NCBI GenBank assembly: GCA_009699615.1
Contig: WLNV01000099.1
Coordinates: forward strand, 1-6,112
Length of the DNA stretch: 6,112 bases
Source of the DNA: Actinomycetota bacterium
GTDB lineage: Bacteria; Actinomycetota; Thermoleophilia; Solirubrobacterales; Solirubrobacteraceae
Reading direction: 5' to 3'
A model generated the notes under the pieces. The model saw only the letters and a program-made list of their open reading frames with translations. It was not told the DNA's origin and ran no database searches. The first letter of the stretch is position 1; the number at the start of each line of letters is the position of its first letter. Of the stretch, positions 5,502 through 6,112 are shown piece after piece. A program made the position numbers and the translations under genes.

Positions 5502-6059
5502 TTAGAAGTCGAAGTCGCGCGGCGGCTTGCGTTCGAACCAGAGACGGTCGTGCTCTGGTGTCTCTTCAAGGAAGTCGGGGGTCTCTTCGAGTTCGTCGCG
5601 CGCTTGCGCGGCGGCTGCGCTCTCGTCAGGCTGGGCTTCGTTCTGCTGAGATGCCTCCGGCTCGGAGAGTTCAGGTTCAGCTTCCGGGGCGGGCTCCGGC
5701 TCTGGCTCTGGCTGGTCGTCAGGCTCGGCTGCCACTGGTGCGTCGGGCCGCAGCGCCGCTTCAACCTCTTCTGGACTGAACTGCTCGGTTGGCTGGCTCG
5801 GTTCAGGCTCCGGCTCCGCGACCTCCTCCACGATCGTCTCCTCGACGACGGGGGGGTCCGGGTCAGCCTCCGGCGCGTCGTCAACCGAAACCTCGTCGGC
5901 TTCGACTTCGATGACGCTGGGCTCGGAGTCGGTTGCGGACTCTTCAGCCTTGCCGCCACCAAGAGCCTCCGTCTCGAGCTGCGCGACCTCGGACGGGTCT
6001 GAGCCGGACCGGCGTTTTAGATCCAGATGCTCACGGATCGCGTCATCAAGCATTCCCAT
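5502..6059 (-). CDS. Acidic Pro/Glu-rich protein of unknown function with conserved-looking ends
   Basis: I do not recognise a function. The 185-residue product has three parts. Residues 1-32 (MGMLDDAIREHLDLKRR...) look like an amphipathic helix with mixed charge. Residues about 36-155 are low-complexity and strongly acidic, with runs of Glu-Pro pairs (82-87 and 118-123), and are probably disordered. Residues 156-185 hold a doubled EETP unit (158-161 and 165-168), then HDRLWFERKPP and the aromatic acidic end RDFDF. The ends look like those of small hypothetical proteins I recall from high-GC actinobacteria, which would make them the functional parts; this is memory, not a search. There is no signal peptide or membrane segment, so it is likely cytoplasmic, perhaps an adaptor that binds partners by its two ends. 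ATG at 6059 is preferred over the ATG at 6053 because TAGGCT lies exactly 6 bases before it. It converges on the glycosidase gene with a 9-base gap. Confidence 0.8.
   Translation of the reverse strand: MGMLDDAIREHLDLKRRSGSDPSEVAQLETEALGGGKAEESATDSEPSVIEVEADEVSVDDAPEADPDPPVVEETIVEEVAEPEPEPSQPTEQFSPEEVEAALRPDAPVAAEPDDQPEPEPEPAPEAEPELSEPEASQQNEAQPDESAAAAQARDELEETPDFLEETPEHDRLWFERKPPRDFDF
5692..5715 (-). repeat. Hexamer tandem repeat coding Pro-Glu pairs
   Basis: On the plus strand three near-identical units, GGCTCC, GGCTCT and GGCTCT, are followed by a partial fourth, GGCTGG. Read on the minus strand they code the Pro-Glu run of the acidic protein (residues about 117-123). A shorter similar run codes residues 82-87 (about 5799-5816). 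Whole-unit gain or loss would keep the frame, so length may vary between strains. Confidence 0.6.
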
Positions 6060-6065
6060 ACGGCA

Positions 6066-6071
6066 AGCCTA
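6066..6071 (-). promoter_or_regulatory. Possible -10 element giving a leaderless mRNA for the acidic protein
   Basis: TAGGCT on the minus strand ends exactly 6 bases before the ATG at 6059, which is the geometry of a leaderless actinobacterial promoter where transcription starts on the A of ATG. There is no Shine-Dalgarno in front of this ATG. The rest of the sequence up to the window end (6072-6112) shows nothing else I can support. Confidence 0.42.
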
Positions 6072-6112
6072 GCGGAGAGAAAGCCACGCGGCGGCCAGTT
6101 GCGATCACGCCC

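Noticed and set aside
5692..5816. CRISPR-like or regulatory repeat array
   Set aside because: The repeats are hexamers in frame with Pro-Glu codons and have no spacers.
5489..6002. Alternative frames of about 150 codons on both strands over the acidic-protein gene
   Set aside because: They arise from the low-complexity repeat. The Ser/Arg-rich and Leu/Arg-rich products look artificial, whereas the 5502-6059 frame has structured ends and a promoter-like hexamer at the right distance.

Overview
The window is GC-rich and densely coded. It most resembles an actinobacterial chromosome, probably of the Thermoleophilia/Solirubrobacterales type. That placement is an inference from GC-rich coding, GTG starts inside an operon, a LolA-fold secreted protein beside an ABC-2 exporter, TANNNT hexamers sitting directly in front of start codons, and a small acidic protein whose ends look like a lineage-conserved family. 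I see no mobile element, CRISPR array, phage gene or other sign of recent transfer.

Layout. On the minus strand, read from right to left: tRNA-Ala(TGC) (3822-3750); a secreted DUF3089-type alpha/beta hydrolase (3689-2598); a secreted or membrane-anchored LolA-like protein (2541-1330); an ABC-2 exporter ATPase (1325-348); and the start of its membrane permease (351-1, cut by the window edge). The last three are tightly packed, with a 4-base gap and then a 4-base GTGA overlap, and form one operon. The hydrolase lies 56 bases upstream and may be co-transcribed. On the plus strand, diverging from the tRNA, is a complete secreted family 1 glycoside hydrolase (3897-5492) related to archaeal LacS-type beta-glycosidases. 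Converging on it from the right is a 185-residue acidic Pro/Glu-rich protein of unknown function (6059-5502), with only 9 bases between the two stop codons.

How the parts may work together. The minus-strand block reads as a cell-envelope unit: an ATP-driven exporter, an extracytoplasmic LolA-fold protein that could bind a lipid or lipid-linked cargo, and possibly an exported lipase-like hydrolase. The glycosidase is probably independent and acts outside the membrane on oligosaccharides or glycosides.

The most notable sequence-level observations are: (1) four protein genes that could be transcribed separately each have a TANNNT hexamer 6-9 bases before the ATG and no convincing Shine-Dalgarno, which suggests leaderless or nearly leaderless mRNAs; (2) the exported GH1 carries an exact 12-residue EF-hand-type loop in its catalytic domain and a close Cys pair; (3) a LolA-fold protein is locked into an ABC-2 exporter operon. 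I found no clearly new defence or mobile system; the window is mostly ordinary chromosomal sequence.
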